From: Undibacterium paludis
GTDB taxonomy: Bacteria; Pseudomonadota; Gammaproteobacteria; Burkholderiales; Burkholderiaceae_D
Direction: 5' to 3'
Length of the DNA stretch: 64,000 bases
Assembly (NCBI RefSeq): GCF_022568815.1
Contig: NZ_JAKZHX010000012.1
Location: 124,001-188,000 of the forward strand
In this document: positions 9,506-17,179 of the stretch, piece by piece
Layout of the letters: each line of letters opens with the position of its first letter
Position numbering within the stretch: position 1 is the stretch's first letter
Notes under the pieces: model-generated
The model's database searches: none
What the model was told of the DNA's origin: nothing
The model's input: only the letters and a program-made list of their open reading frames with translations
Made by a program: the position numbers and the translations under genes

Positions 9506-10243
9506 TTATCCTTCCAGGTTTTCGTGATGATTTGCCAGACCACGCTTCCAGTAGGCAGCTACCCGCATCGCCGAACCTGGATGGCCTTTTTCTTCCGCCA
9601 GTATGCGCCTTGCTGCCGCCATCATGCTGGCCTCGCCGGCACACCAGGCATAACCTTCACCTTCCGGCAATTGCCAGGCACGCAGCATGGCCAGCAATTC
9701 TTCCGGCGTCTCTACCCATAGCAGGCTGACGTTGGCCGCAAAACTGAACTGGCGACGTTCACTGGCTTCTGCCAGCAGGATAACCGTGACTTTGGCGCCG
9801 GCCGGCAATTCTTCCAGACGGCGGGCAATTGCGGGGATGGCGGTTTCATCGCCAGCCAGCAAATGCCAGTCATAGTCTGTTGGTATCACCAGCGAGCCAC
9901 GCGGCCCAGCTATAGTGATCGTCTGCCCGGCAGCCGCCTGGGCAGCCCAGCTGGCTGCCGGGCCATCGCCATGGATGGAAAACTCCAGGACCAGCTCACC
10001 TTTGACTGCATCATAGTGACGTGGTGTGTAATCGCGCCTGACGGCTTGTTCGCTGTCGGCATTCAATATCAGTTTGACATGATCATCAAAAGAAGCACTG
10101 ATAAAGCCTGGCAAATCACTGCCGCTAAGCGTAATACGGCGAAATTGCGGGCTAGGGCTTTCTACCCTGACAACTTGCAGGTCACGGCGTTTGATTTCAT
10201 GGCGTATGCGTTGTACGCGGCTGGTGCTAAGGTCTATACTCAT
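9506..10243 (-). CDS. Siderophore-interacting protein (FAD-dependent ferric reductase family)
   Basis: A 245-residue SIP/ViuB-type flavoprotein that reduces ferric siderophores in the cytoplasm. The FAD-binding motif RDYTPRHYD is at about 69-77. IHGDGPAASWAAQAAAGQTITIAGPRG follows, then the NAD(P)H domain with LLAGDETAIPAI, LLWVETPEE, YAWCAGEASMM and the family-typical C-terminal YWKRGLANHHE. It is transcribed divergently from a MarR-type regulator 38 bp away, so iron- or ligand-responsive control by that regulator is likely. A TTGACA/TGTCAA inverted motif lies in and just past the gap. Confidence 0.93.
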   Translation of the reverse strand: MSIDLSTSRVQRIRHEIKRRDLQVVRVESPSPQFRRITLSGSDLPGFISASFDDHVKLILNADSEQAVRRDYTPRHYDAVKGELVLEFSIHGDGPAASWAAQAAAGQTITIAGPRGSLVIPTDYDWHLLAGDETAIPAIARRLEELPAGAKVTVILLAEASERRQFSFAANVSLLWVETPEELLAMLRAWQLPEGEGYAWCAGEASMMAAARRILAEEKGHPGSAMRVAAYWKRGLANHHENLEG

Positions 10244-10263
10244 TTATTCACTCATCAAATTAG

Positions 10264-10307
10264 TTGACAATATCTACTATAATGCAAAAAACAAATGACA
10301 ATGTCAA
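10264..10307. promoter_or_regulatory. Candidate MarR operator in the SIP/marR divergent region
   Basis: TGACAATGTCA at 10296-10306 is an 11-bp palindrome. The half-sites TTGACAAT (10264-10271) and AATGTCAA (10300-10307) form a wider inverted pair. The second site lies inside the first codons of the MarR gene, consistent with autorepression. Confidence 0.4.
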
Positions 10308-10752
10308 CCATTCTTCAAAAAATAAAGAGGATGGTGTACTCGACCTCATCCATACCGTCATGCACCAGTACCGCTCCCTGCAATACCAGGCCTTGCGTGA
10401 CGGTCCACATGACATCACCCATATGGAAGGCAAGGTGCTGGGCTTTTTTGGCCACTATCCCGGCTCTACCCAGAGCGACCTGGCCAGGCATAGCGGGCGC
10501 GACAAGGCGCAACTGGCGCGCCTGATCAAAGGTCTGCGCGAACGTGGCCTGCTTGACGCCATCGCCGACGAGGCAGACAAGCGCAATGTCAGGCTGAATC
10601 TGACCCAGGACGGCCAAAATGTACTAGGCGTCCTGCGCCAGCAGGGCAGGCATTTGAATGGCAAAGCTGTAGCGGGCCTGGATCAGACAGAACAATTGCA
10701 ATTGCAACAGCTTTTGCTGCGCGTCAAAGCCAATCTCGATACCGAGACTTAG
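10282..10752 (+). CDS. MarR-family transcriptional regulator
   Basis: A 156-residue winged helix-turn-helix regulator. After a polar leader, the helices around [14 protein letters not shown], the recognition region [31 protein letters not shown] and the wing [15 protein letters not shown] (here [15 protein letters not shown]) are classic MarR. ATG at 10282 is taken as the start; a TTG at 10264 is also in frame. It is divergent from the siderophore-interacting protein gene, its probable target, and is followed 41 bp later by hisC. Confidence 0.9.
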   Translation: MQKTNDNVNHSSKNKEDGVLDLIHTVMHQYRSLQYQALRDGPHDITHMEGKVLGFFGHYPGSTQSDLARHSGRDKAQLARLIKGLRERGLLDAIADEADKRNVRLNLTQDGQNVLGVLRQQGRHLNGKAVAGLDQTEQLQLQQLLLRVKANLDTET

Positions 10753-10793
10753 GCAACGCCTCGAATTTTTCAGACTCTTCAACATCAGAAACC

Positions 10794-11858
10794 ATGAGCC
10801 AATACTGGAGTAAAGTTGTACACAAGCTGACCCCCTATACACCGGGCGAACAACCGAAGATGGCCCGGCTGATCAAGCTCAATACCAATGAAAACCCTTA
10901 TCCGCCATCACCGCAGGTGCTGGCAGCGATACAGGCAGCAGCGAATACCGATTTACGGCTGTACCCTGATCCTGGTTCTGATCGTTTGCGTGAAGTCATC
11001 GCGAACTATCACGGCCTGCAGGCTGAACAGGTTTTTGTCGGCAACAGTTCGGATGAAGTGCTGGCCCATGTATTCCAGGCCTTGCTGAAGCATGAGCAGC
11101 CATTGCTGTTCCCCGACATCAGCTACAGCTTTTATCCTGTGTATTGCGGACTGTATGAAATCGACTACCGCACCGTTGCACTGGATGCTGATTACCGCCT
11201 GAACGTGGCAGATTATGCACAGCCCAACGGTGGCATCATTTTCCCCAACCCGAATGCACCGACAGGCTGCCTGCTGGGCCTGGAACAGATAGAGCACCTG
11301 TTGCAAAACAACCGTGATTCTGTTGTTGTCATCGACGAAGCCTATATCGACTTTGGCGGTAATACGGCAATTACCCTGATCAACCGCTACCCGAACCTGC
11401 TGGTAGTGCAGACCCTGTCCAAGTCGCGTTCACTGGCAGGTTTGCGGGTAGGCTTTGCTGCCGGTCACGCCGACCTGATTGCTGGCCTGAACCGCGTCAA
11501 GAACAGCTTCAACTCTTACCCGCTGGACAGGCTGGCAGCGGCCGGCGCCATCGCCGCTTTTGAAGACCAGGCCAGCTTTGCGCAAAACTGCCAGGCCATT
11601 ATGGCAACCCGCGAAAGGCTGACTGCCAGCCTGGCACACCTGGGCTTTGAGGTCTTGCCATCAGCAGCCAATTTCATCTTCGCCCGTCACCCGGATTTTG
11701 ATGCACAGCAGCTGGCGCAGGGCTTGCGCAGCTCCGGCATCATCGTGCGCCATTTCAAACTGCCGCGCATAGATAATTTCCTGCGGATTTCAATAGGGAC
11801 AGATGCCGAATCCCGTGCGCTGGTATCGGTGCTGGAAGTGCTGGTGAAACAGGATTAA
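10794..11858 (+). CDS. hisC: Histidinol-phosphate aminotransferase
   Basis: HisC converts imidazole-acetol phosphate and glutamate to histidinol phosphate in histidine synthesis. The 354-residue protein has [15 protein letters not shown] at the N-terminus, [50 protein letters not shown] and the PLP lysine at about 210 in [16 protein letters not shown]. The C-terminal FLRISIGT carries the phosphate/carboxylate Arg. No other his genes flank it, so it may be a second, unlinked hisC copy, or it may act on aromatic substrates. The start ATG at 10794 fits the family exactly. Confidence 0.92.
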   Translation: MSQYWSKVVHKLTPYTPGEQPKMARLIKLNTNENPYPPSPQVLAAIQAAANTDLRLYPDPGSDRLREVIANYHGLQAEQVFVGNSSDEVLAHVFQALLKHEQPLLFPDISYSFYPVYCGLYEIDYRTVALDADYRLNVADYAQPNGGIIFPNPNAPTGCLLGLEQIEHLLQNNRDSVVVIDEAYIDFGGNTAITLINRYPNLLVVQTLSKSRSLAGLRVGFAAGHADLIAGLNRVKNSFNSYPLDRLAAAGAIAAFEDQASFAQNCQAIMATRERLTASLAHLGFEVLPSAANFIFARHPDFDAQQLAQGLRSSGIIVRHFKLPRIDNFLRISIGTDAESRALVSVLEVLVKQD

Positions 11859-11883
11859 TGCAAGCTGCTGAGGCAACAGCCAT

Positions 11884-12939
11884 CTAGTTTTTCGTACTGA
11901 ATCTTTCACGGAAAAACCCCGGTGTCGTCCCCAGGTGCTTGATAAAACTGCGATGCAGGGTATCGAGGCTGTTATAACCGGCATGGCTGGCGATACGTGC
12001 CAGGGGCCATGTAGTCGTGATGAGCAGGTTTTTGGCGTGTTCCAGGCGGGCCTGGTCAACGAAGCGGGCCGGAGTGGTGCCGGTTTCTTGCTGGAAGTTG
12101 CGGGCGAAGCTGCGCTCGCTCATATGGACCCGTGCGGCCATGACAGGGCCACGCCAGTCGGCAGCCGGATTGCTGATAATGTCATTGAGCAGTTGCTGTA
12201 GTCGCGGGCTGGCCTGGCCCAGGGTCTGCGACTGAATTTGCAGGGCGTTGCTGAATTGTGACTGGCCGCCGGCACGACGCATGTAGAGCACCAGTTCACG
12301 TGCGATGGACAGGCTCAGCGCCGGACCGGCATCGGCTTCCACCAGGTTCAGGCACAGGTCTATACCGGCAGTGACACCGGCTGAGGTATGGATGGGTCCA
12401 TCGACAGTAAAGATGGCGTCGGCTTCGACCCTGACTTCCGGGAAGAGCTTTTGCAACAGTGCGCAAGTGTTCCAGTGTGTGGTGGCACGGCGGCCATTCA
12501 GCAAACCGGCAGCAGCCAGCACCAGGGCCCCGGTACAGATGCTGGCAATACGCCTGGTGTGCTGGCTACGTTCACGCAACCAGGGCAGCAAGATATTCTC
12601 TGCAGCGGCGGCATGCATGGCGGCCTCACTGCCACCGGTGACGATGATGGTATCTATACCTGTGGATAAACCTGTTGGCAAATCTGTGGGCAAGTATGTT
12701 GATAAGCATGTTGACAAGTCTGCATCCAGGTCCGCCAGGGCAGTAAAACCGTGTATCTCCAGCCCTGCATTGGTTTTGATGCTGCCGCCACGCGGCGTCG
12801 CCGTCAGCAAGTTGTACACAGGCATGCCGGCGCTGCGGTACTGGTTGGCCAGGGTGAATACTTCCATGGGGCCGCTCAGGTCCAGGCTTTGTACGCCGTC
12901 CAGGGCGATGAAGAGAATGGTCTTGGTATGAATGTTCAT
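11884..12939 (-). CDS. GlxA-family AraC transcriptional regulator with DJ-1/PfpI domain
   Basis: 351 residues. The N-terminal DJ-1/PfpI-like domain (about 5-200) has LDLSGPMEVFTLAN, the elbow ASICTGALVLAAAGLLNGRRATTHW and HTSAGVTAGIDLCLNLVEAD. The C-terminal AraC helix-turn-helix pair covers about 255-350 (MSERSFARNFQQETGTTPARFV, IASHAGYNSLDTLHRSFIKHLGTTPGFFRERF). Between the first and second DJ-1 strands it carries an odd insert with a four-residue L-S/P-T-x period (about residues 73-95), produced by a 12-bp DNA repeat. It is divergent from a secreted DJ-1 protein gene, the likely target. Confidence 0.92.
   Translation of the reverse strand: MNIHTKTILFIALDGVQSLDLSGPMEVFTLANQYRSAGMPVYNLLTATPRGGSIKTNAGLEIHGFTALADLDADLSTCLSTYLPTDLPTGLSTGIDTIIVTGGSEAAMHAAAAENILLPWLRERSQHTRRIASICTGALVLAAAGLLNGRRATTHWNTCALLQKLFPEVRVEADAIFTVDGPIHTSAGVTAGIDLCLNLVEADAGPALSLSIARELVLYMRRAGGQSQFSNALQIQSQTLGQASPRLQQLLNDIISNPAADWRGPVMAARVHMSERSFARNFQQETGTTPARFVDQARLEHAKNLLITTTWPLARIASHAGYNSLDTLHRSFIKHLGTTPGFFRERFSTKN
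12661..12720. repeat. Five tandem 12-bp units containing a DnaA-box-like core
   Basis: Plus-strand units are TGTGGATAAACC, TGTTGGCAAATC, TGTGGGCAAGTA, TGTTGATAAGCA and TGTTGACAAGTC, followed by one strongly diverged unit. The first begins with the perfect nonamer TGTGGATAA. The array lies inside the GlxA-like regulator gene, read antisense as L-S/P-T-x repeats. The same family occurs at 25902-26030 and 44504-44551. Confidence 0.85.
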
Positions 12940-13025
12940 GGCGATTTTTGCGACAAGATTGGCTATTTTGCCAGTTTCTGCCAGCTTATAGTGGTACTGT
13001 CTTCTTCTCAGCGTCTGTCATCCCC

Positions 13026-14156
13026 ATGAAAACCGGAATCTGGTCTGGCCCCTTATTCGTCATTATTGCCTGCATCACCTGTCTTGTCCTTGCTGCCGGA
13101 GCGGCCGCTGAACAGCCTGTCACCGTTGCGGATGCGCAGTTGTCCACAGATATCCCGGCCTACCAGCCACGTTTTGGCCGCAGCCAGCCTGTGATTGCCG
13201 TCCTGGCTGATAATGAAATGACCGAGCTGACTGATTTTGTCGTGCCCTATGCCGTGCTGACAGCTTCTGGCAGCAGCAAGGTCATCACTGTCGCTCCAGA
13301 TGCGGGGCCGGTGCAGCTCTACCCAGCCCTGCGCATGCAGCCCGACAGTACGCTGGCAGATTTTGACCAAGCTTATCCACAGGGTGCTGATTTTGTCATC
13401 GTGCCAGCCATACACAATGTACAGGCCAGCAAACTACAAAACTGGCTGAAGGCACAATCCGCCAAGGGTGCGCGCATCGTTGGCATCTGTGACGGCGCCT
13501 GGGTGCTGGCCCATGCAGGTTTGCTGGCAGGCAAAAAAGCCGTGGGCTTCTGGTATTCCATGAACAGCCTGCAAAAGCAGTTCCCCGACACCACCTGGCT
13601 GCGCAATCAACGCTATGTGGCTGACGGCCATGTCATGACAACCACAGGGGTGACAGCTTCATTACCGGCCTCCATCGCCCTAGTGGCGGCGATAGCCGGT
13701 GCAGACAGCGCCAACACACTGGCAAAACAACTGGGACTACCAGACTGGTCGGCCAGACATGACAGCCGGCAATTCCATTTAAGCACCGGCGCCGTCTTCA
13801 CCCTTGCCGGCAACTGGTTGCGCTTCTGGGCACATGATGAAGTTGCCCTGCCACTGCGTGAAGGCGTCGATGATATCGCCCTGGCCCTGTATGCCGACGC
13901 CTGGTCACGCACCTATCGTTCGCAGGTAGTGGGCGTGGCCCTGGACAAACAGACCGTCAGTACGCGCTATGGCTTGCACCTGCTGCCAGATGCGACCTTG
14001 GCACCGGAGGCATTCGCCAGACTGTCAGAGCGGCATGCCTGGCTGCATGAAACAGCGTCAGCACACGCCATCGACAAAGCCTTGAGAGAACTGGGCCAAA
14101 CCTACGGCAAATCAACCAGGTCACTGGTCAGCCTGCTTCTTGAGTATCCTCAATAA
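13026..14156 (+). CDS. Exported DJ-1/PfpI-family protein
   Basis: 376 residues from ATG 13026 (MKTGIWSGPLFVIIACITCLVLAAGAAAE), a signal peptide or membrane anchor. The PfpI/DJ-1 domain follows, with DFVVPYAVLTASG, DFVIVPAIHN and the nucleophile elbow ARIVGICDGAWVLAHAGLLAGKKAVGFW; the Cys is at about 155. TTTGVTASLPASIALVAAIAG completes that fold. The C-terminal 150 residues lack the AraC helix-turn-helix found in GlxA regulators. The pairing with a divergent GlxA-type regulator of similar N-terminal fold suggests related ligands or a regulatory circuit. Substrate unknown. Confidence 0.83.
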   Translation: MKTGIWSGPLFVIIACITCLVLAAGAAAEQPVTVADAQLSTDIPAYQPRFGRSQPVIAVLADNEMTELTDFVVPYAVLTASGSSKVITVAPDAGPVQLYPALRMQPDSTLADFDQAYPQGADFVIVPAIHNVQASKLQNWLKAQSAKGARIVGICDGAWVLAHAGLLAGKKAVGFWYSMNSLQKQFPDTTWLRNQRYVADGHVMTTTGVTASLPASIALVAAIAGADSANTLAKQLGLPDWSARHDSRQFHLSTGAVFTLAGNWLRFWAHDEVALPLREGVDDIALALYADAWSRTYRSQVVGVALDKQTVSTRYGLHLLPDATLAPEAFARLSERHAWLHETASAHAIDKALRELGQTYGKSTRSLVSLLLEYPQ

Positions 14157-14251
14157 ACTTACTGCCTCATAAACTGTATCAGAATCCTACAGGGAACCAA
14201 GCTCAGGAAAACCAGTCAAGTAAATCAACGTTACCCATAATCAGGTGCTTG

Positions 14252-15364
14252 ATGAGAAACTTGAAATTGTCGTCCTTAATCAGCCTGGCTACATTGGCCA
14301 CTTCCCTACTGCTCACCTGCCTCTCGACAAATGCAACTGAGAGTGCAACTGGCATAAACGCCATTTACCCCGGGGCACATTGGGAAGAAGTACCTGCCGC
14401 ATCCATCAGCACTACCTGCAAACAAGGGCAGGCGGAAGCCCGCGACTACCTGCAAACCCAGGCGACGACCGCTTTATTAGCTATACGCAAGGGCCAGATC
14501 GTTTTCAGTTATGGCCACCCAGAAGTACCGGGCATCATAGAATCTGCGCGCAAGAGCGTGCTATCAATGCTGTACGGCAAATATGTAGAAAACGGCCTCA
14601 TTGATCTTGAGCAGACACTGACCGCAGCCGGCATTGATGACGTCGGCGGTTTGCTGGAGTCAGAAAAACAGGCGCGCATCCGTGATCTGCTGACGGCCAG
14701 GTCCGGGGTTTTTCACCCGGCGGCAAACAGTGGCGACGATCTGGGTAAAGCCCCTGCACGCGGGACACAGGCGCCGGGCAGCTACTTCCTGTACAACAAC
14801 TGGGATTTCAATGCTGCCGGCACCGTACTGGAAAATGCCACGCATAAAACGGTGTATGAATTATTTGATGCTGATATCGCCCGGCCCCTGCAACTGGAAG
14901 ATTTCCAGCTGGCCAAGCAAAAGAAAATGGGTGACAGCAGCAAGTCCATACATCTGCCTTATCACCTGTTGTTATCGACACGCGACATGGCGCGCCTGGG
15001 CGTGCTGGCCCTGCACCAGGGTAACTGGAACGGGCAGCAACTGATACCGGCAGCCTGGATGCGCAAGACCACCAGCAGTTTTACACCGTCAGCAGACATG
15101 CATCCCGCCAGCACCGCTGCGCGCAAGGTCGGCTATGGTTATATGTGGTGGGTGCCAGAAGAACCGGCTGATTCAGTCCTGCATGGTGCCTATTTGGCCT
15201 GGGGTCTGCATGGACAATATATACTGGTGCTGCCAAAACTGCAGATGGTGATCGCACACCAGCGCAAAGTGCCGGTCAATGGATCATGGGATGTGGAAAA
15301 AGTGGGGAAGAATGCGTTCTTCCACGTAGCAAAAATACTGGCCAGTGCTTGCCAGCCTGAATGA
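14252..15364 (+). CDS. Exported serine hydrolase, class C beta-lactamase fold
   Basis: 370 residues with signal peptide MRNLKLSSLISLATLATSLL and cleavage near STNATES. Catalytic motifs are S98-A-R-K101 (SxxK), Y181-N-N (YxN) and the third-box HG at about 320 in WGLHGQYI. GYGYMWWVPEE and STRDMARLGVLALHQGNWNGQQLIP are typical of the 6-aminohexanoate-dimer hydrolase/esterase branch (NylB-like) rather than true beta-lactamases. It probably hydrolyses an amide or ester in the periplasm; substrate unknown. A TTG one codon before the ATG is also possible. The GNAT gene follows 12 bp later. Confidence 0.88.
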   Translation: MRNLKLSSLISLATLATSLLLTCLSTNATESATGINAIYPGAHWEEVPAASISTTCKQGQAEARDYLQTQATTALLAIRKGQIVFSYGHPEVPGIIESARKSVLSMLYGKYVENGLIDLEQTLTAAGIDDVGGLLESEKQARIRDLLTARSGVFHPAANSGDDLGKAPARGTQAPGSYFLYNNWDFNAAGTVLENATHKTVYELFDADIARPLQLEDFQLAKQKKMGDSSKSIHLPYHLLLSTRDMARLGVLALHQGNWNGQQLIPAAWMRKTTSSFTPSADMHPASTAARKVGYGYMWWVPEEPADSVLHGAYLAWGLHGQYILVLPKLQMVIAHQRKVPVNGSWDVEKVGKNAFFHVAKILASACQPE

Positions 15365-15376
15365 AGAAAGACGCTC

Positions 15377-15841
15377 ATGCATGACCTTACGATAAGCCTG
15401 GAAGCAGCGAGCCCGGATCAGGCGTTGCAATTAGCCGATTTGCGCGTGCTGGCCATGCGCCCCAGCCTCGAGCGCATAGGCCGCTTTGATCCCGAACGTG
15501 CACGGCAGCGTCTGCTGCAAAATTTTGCCGCCGAATACACCAGACTCATCAAACTCAATGGGATACTCGCAGGATTTCTAGTACTGCGTCCGCAGGACAA
15601 TGATCTCTTGTTGGACCATTTCTACCTGCACCCGGATTTCCAGCAGCGTGGTCTCGGCAGCGCAGTCATGCAGCGCGTACTGGCAGAAGCCGATGCGTTG
15701 GGAAAGATCATCCACGTAGGCGCCTTGCGCGACAGTGACGCCAACTGTTTCTACCTGCGCCATGGTTTTGTTTTGCGTGAGACGGCGGAGTTTGATAATT
15801 ACTACCTGCGTTATCCACAGACTACAAGAGAAAATAAATAG
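15377..15841 (+). CDS. GNAT-family N-acetyltransferase
   Basis: 154 residues. The acetyl-CoA-binding loop is HPDFQQRGLGSAVMQRVLAEAD (R/Q-x-x-G-x-G/A at RGLGSA), preceded by the LLLDHFYLHPDF strand. The C-terminal NCFYLRHGFVLRETAEFDNYYLRYP is the usual beta5-alpha4 end with Phe-Tyr. The early DLRVLAMRPSLERIGRFDPERARQRLL is typical of small-molecule or peptide-acetylating members. It lies in a probable operon with the upstream serine hydrolase (12 bp gap). Substrate unknown. Confidence 0.88.
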   Translation: MHDLTISLEAASPDQALQLADLRVLAMRPSLERIGRFDPERARQRLLQNFAAEYTRLIKLNGILAGFLVLRPQDNDLLLDHFYLHPDFQQRGLGSAVMQRVLAEADALGKIIHVGALRDSDANCFYLRHGFVLRETAEFDNYYLRYPQTTRENK

Positions 15842-15928
15842 CTCCCGCAAGTGCCAATAGCTTTGCGTATTCGCACGCATGACTTCAAGAAGTCCGATAG
15901 TATTTAAAGCTAGTTGTCCAGGCTGTTC

Positions 15929-15949
15929 GCGGCTAAAGCCGCTCCTGCA
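15929..15949. repeat. REP-like hairpin element
   Basis: GCGGCT-AA-AGCCGC followed by TCCTGC forms a compact hairpin in the 117-bp gap between convergent genes. The core resembles bacterial REP elements of the kind 'cgcggctaaagccgctcct'. A related hairpin lies at 19843-19862. Confidence 0.55.
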
Positions 15950-15958
15950 AAGAACTTT

Positions 15959-16639
15959 TCACAGATAATGCCTGACACCCAGATGTTCATCCAGTTTGGC
16001 CTGCTCCCTGGCATCGAGTGTCGCCCTGTGGGCGCGGATAGTGTAACCGCCGTGCAGTCTGCCGTTGTGGTTGATCATCCAGTCGACGACGGCATCGTTG
16101 GCGACCTTGAAAGTGTCACCAATTTCATGGTCTGTCATTGCTGGCGGCACTTCAAATAACTCTGCAAGAAAACCTTCGCTATTACTTTCCCGCACCAATA
16201 GCCATACAAACATATTGCCACTGGCCAATACAAATCTGGTCTTGACCAGGGGATGGAATTCACCGGCTGTGCTGCTGTCAATCAGCTGGCGGAAATCTGG
16301 CAAAGATTGCTGTGCCTGGGCAAAGGCCTGCTGCATGCTCTCGTCGTCGGCATTGCTCATGCTGATACTGGCGCCGGGGTCGAGGTCAGGCTGGCGGCCC
16401 ATTTTTCTCCTGCACATCTGCCAGTCGTACCAGCAGTTTTCGGGGTCTATGTCGTCGTAGCCCCGCGATTCGTCGAGTGCCTGTGCATGCATTTTTTCCA
16501 TCATCATGACATTGGCATGGTCACGGATGCTGAGCACTTCGGCATGGGTCAGAGGATCGCCCTTGCTGTCTTCTGCGTGTACCAGCAGCGCAATCAGGGC
16601 GGGGATAAAAACAGGGACCAATTTCTCTTCATTCATCAT
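15959..16639 (-). CDS. DUF2314 domain protein
   Basis: 226 residues, cytoplasmic. The C-terminal 100 residues match the DUF2314 pattern: FVWLLVRESNSEGFLAELFEVPPAMTDHEIGDTFKVANDAVVDWMINHNGRLHGGYTIRAHR, with the conserved W-M-x-x-x-x-G-x-L-x-GGYT signature. The N-terminal half is rich in Met, Asp and Glu and has MNEEKLVPVFIPALIALLVHAED. Function of the family is unknown. It faces the GNAT gene convergently. Confidence 0.78.
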   Translation of the reverse strand: MMNEEKLVPVFIPALIALLVHAEDSKGDPLTHAEVLSIRDHANVMMMEKMHAQALDESRGYDDIDPENCWYDWQMCRRKMGRQPDLDPGASISMSNADDESMQQAFAQAQQSLPDFRQLIDSSTAGEFHPLVKTRFVLASGNMFVWLLVRESNSEGFLAELFEVPPAMTDHEIGDTFKVANDAVVDWMINHNGRLHGGYTIRAHRATLDAREQAKLDEHLGVRHYL

Positions 16640-16744
16640 CTTCTTTCAGCATGCATGCAGATTTGCCAGTAAAGGAAATTTTACTCTGGCAAACCTGCCC
16701 GTACCGGAGCAGACATGTAAGGAAAGAGCACTTGTTGTGACAAA

Positions 16745-17071
16745 TTATTTCTTTTGCGGTGGTTTCTTGTCATCACCTTCAGGCGGGCGTGGTGGACGCT
16801 GCGGACGGGCGAACAGACCTTTTGGTGAGGTTGTGCAGGTGGCGGCAATCTTGCCTTCACGTGGTGTAGTGATCTGAACTACGTCGCCTTCTTTCTTGCC
16901 TTTGCAATCTTCATAAGCCTGTGGCGGCGGTTCGTGAGGCGGCCTGTCGCCGGCGCCTTGCTCTGGCGGCCTCTTTTGATCGCCGCCAGGTGGCTGGGCG
17001 TGGGCAGACATGCCACTGACCAGAGCGATCAGGATAATGCTGGCGCGTGACAGAGATAACAGGGATTTCAT
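16745..17071 (-). CDS. Small secreted proline-rich protein
   Basis: 108 residues with a Sec signal peptide (MKSLLSLSRASIILIALVSG, cleavage after AHA). The mature chain is Pro/Gly/charged-rich around a short core, YEDCKGKKEGDVVQITTPREGKIAATCTTSP, with two Cys that could form a disulfide. GGAAGGAAG upstream of the ATG is a good ribosome-binding site. Similar small exported peptides with a CKGKKEGD...ATC core occur in other proteobacteria without known function. Confidence 0.72.
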   Translation of the reverse strand: MKSLLSLSRASIILIALVSGMSAHAQPPGGDQKRPPEQGAGDRPPHEPPPQAYEDCKGKKEGDVVQITTPREGKIAATCTTSPKGLFARPQRPPRPPEGDDKKPPQKK

Positions 17072-17179
17072 TTTTTCTTCCTTTCCATCAGTTCAATCAG
17101 ATATACCTCGGGTTTGCTACTGACTGCATTGTGTTCTGAAACTATGGAGAAAAAATGAAGGCAGGCTCGACGTTTCGTA

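Noticed and set aside
10264..10282. TTGACA and TATAAT read as one sigma-70 promoter for marR
   Set aside because: The two hexamers are only seven bases apart, far from the 16-18 bp needed, and the second overlaps the start codon.
12661..12720. CRISPR array or classical tandem satellite
   Set aside because: Units are only 12 bp, degenerate, contiguous without spacers and lie in an open reading frame; no cas genes are present.
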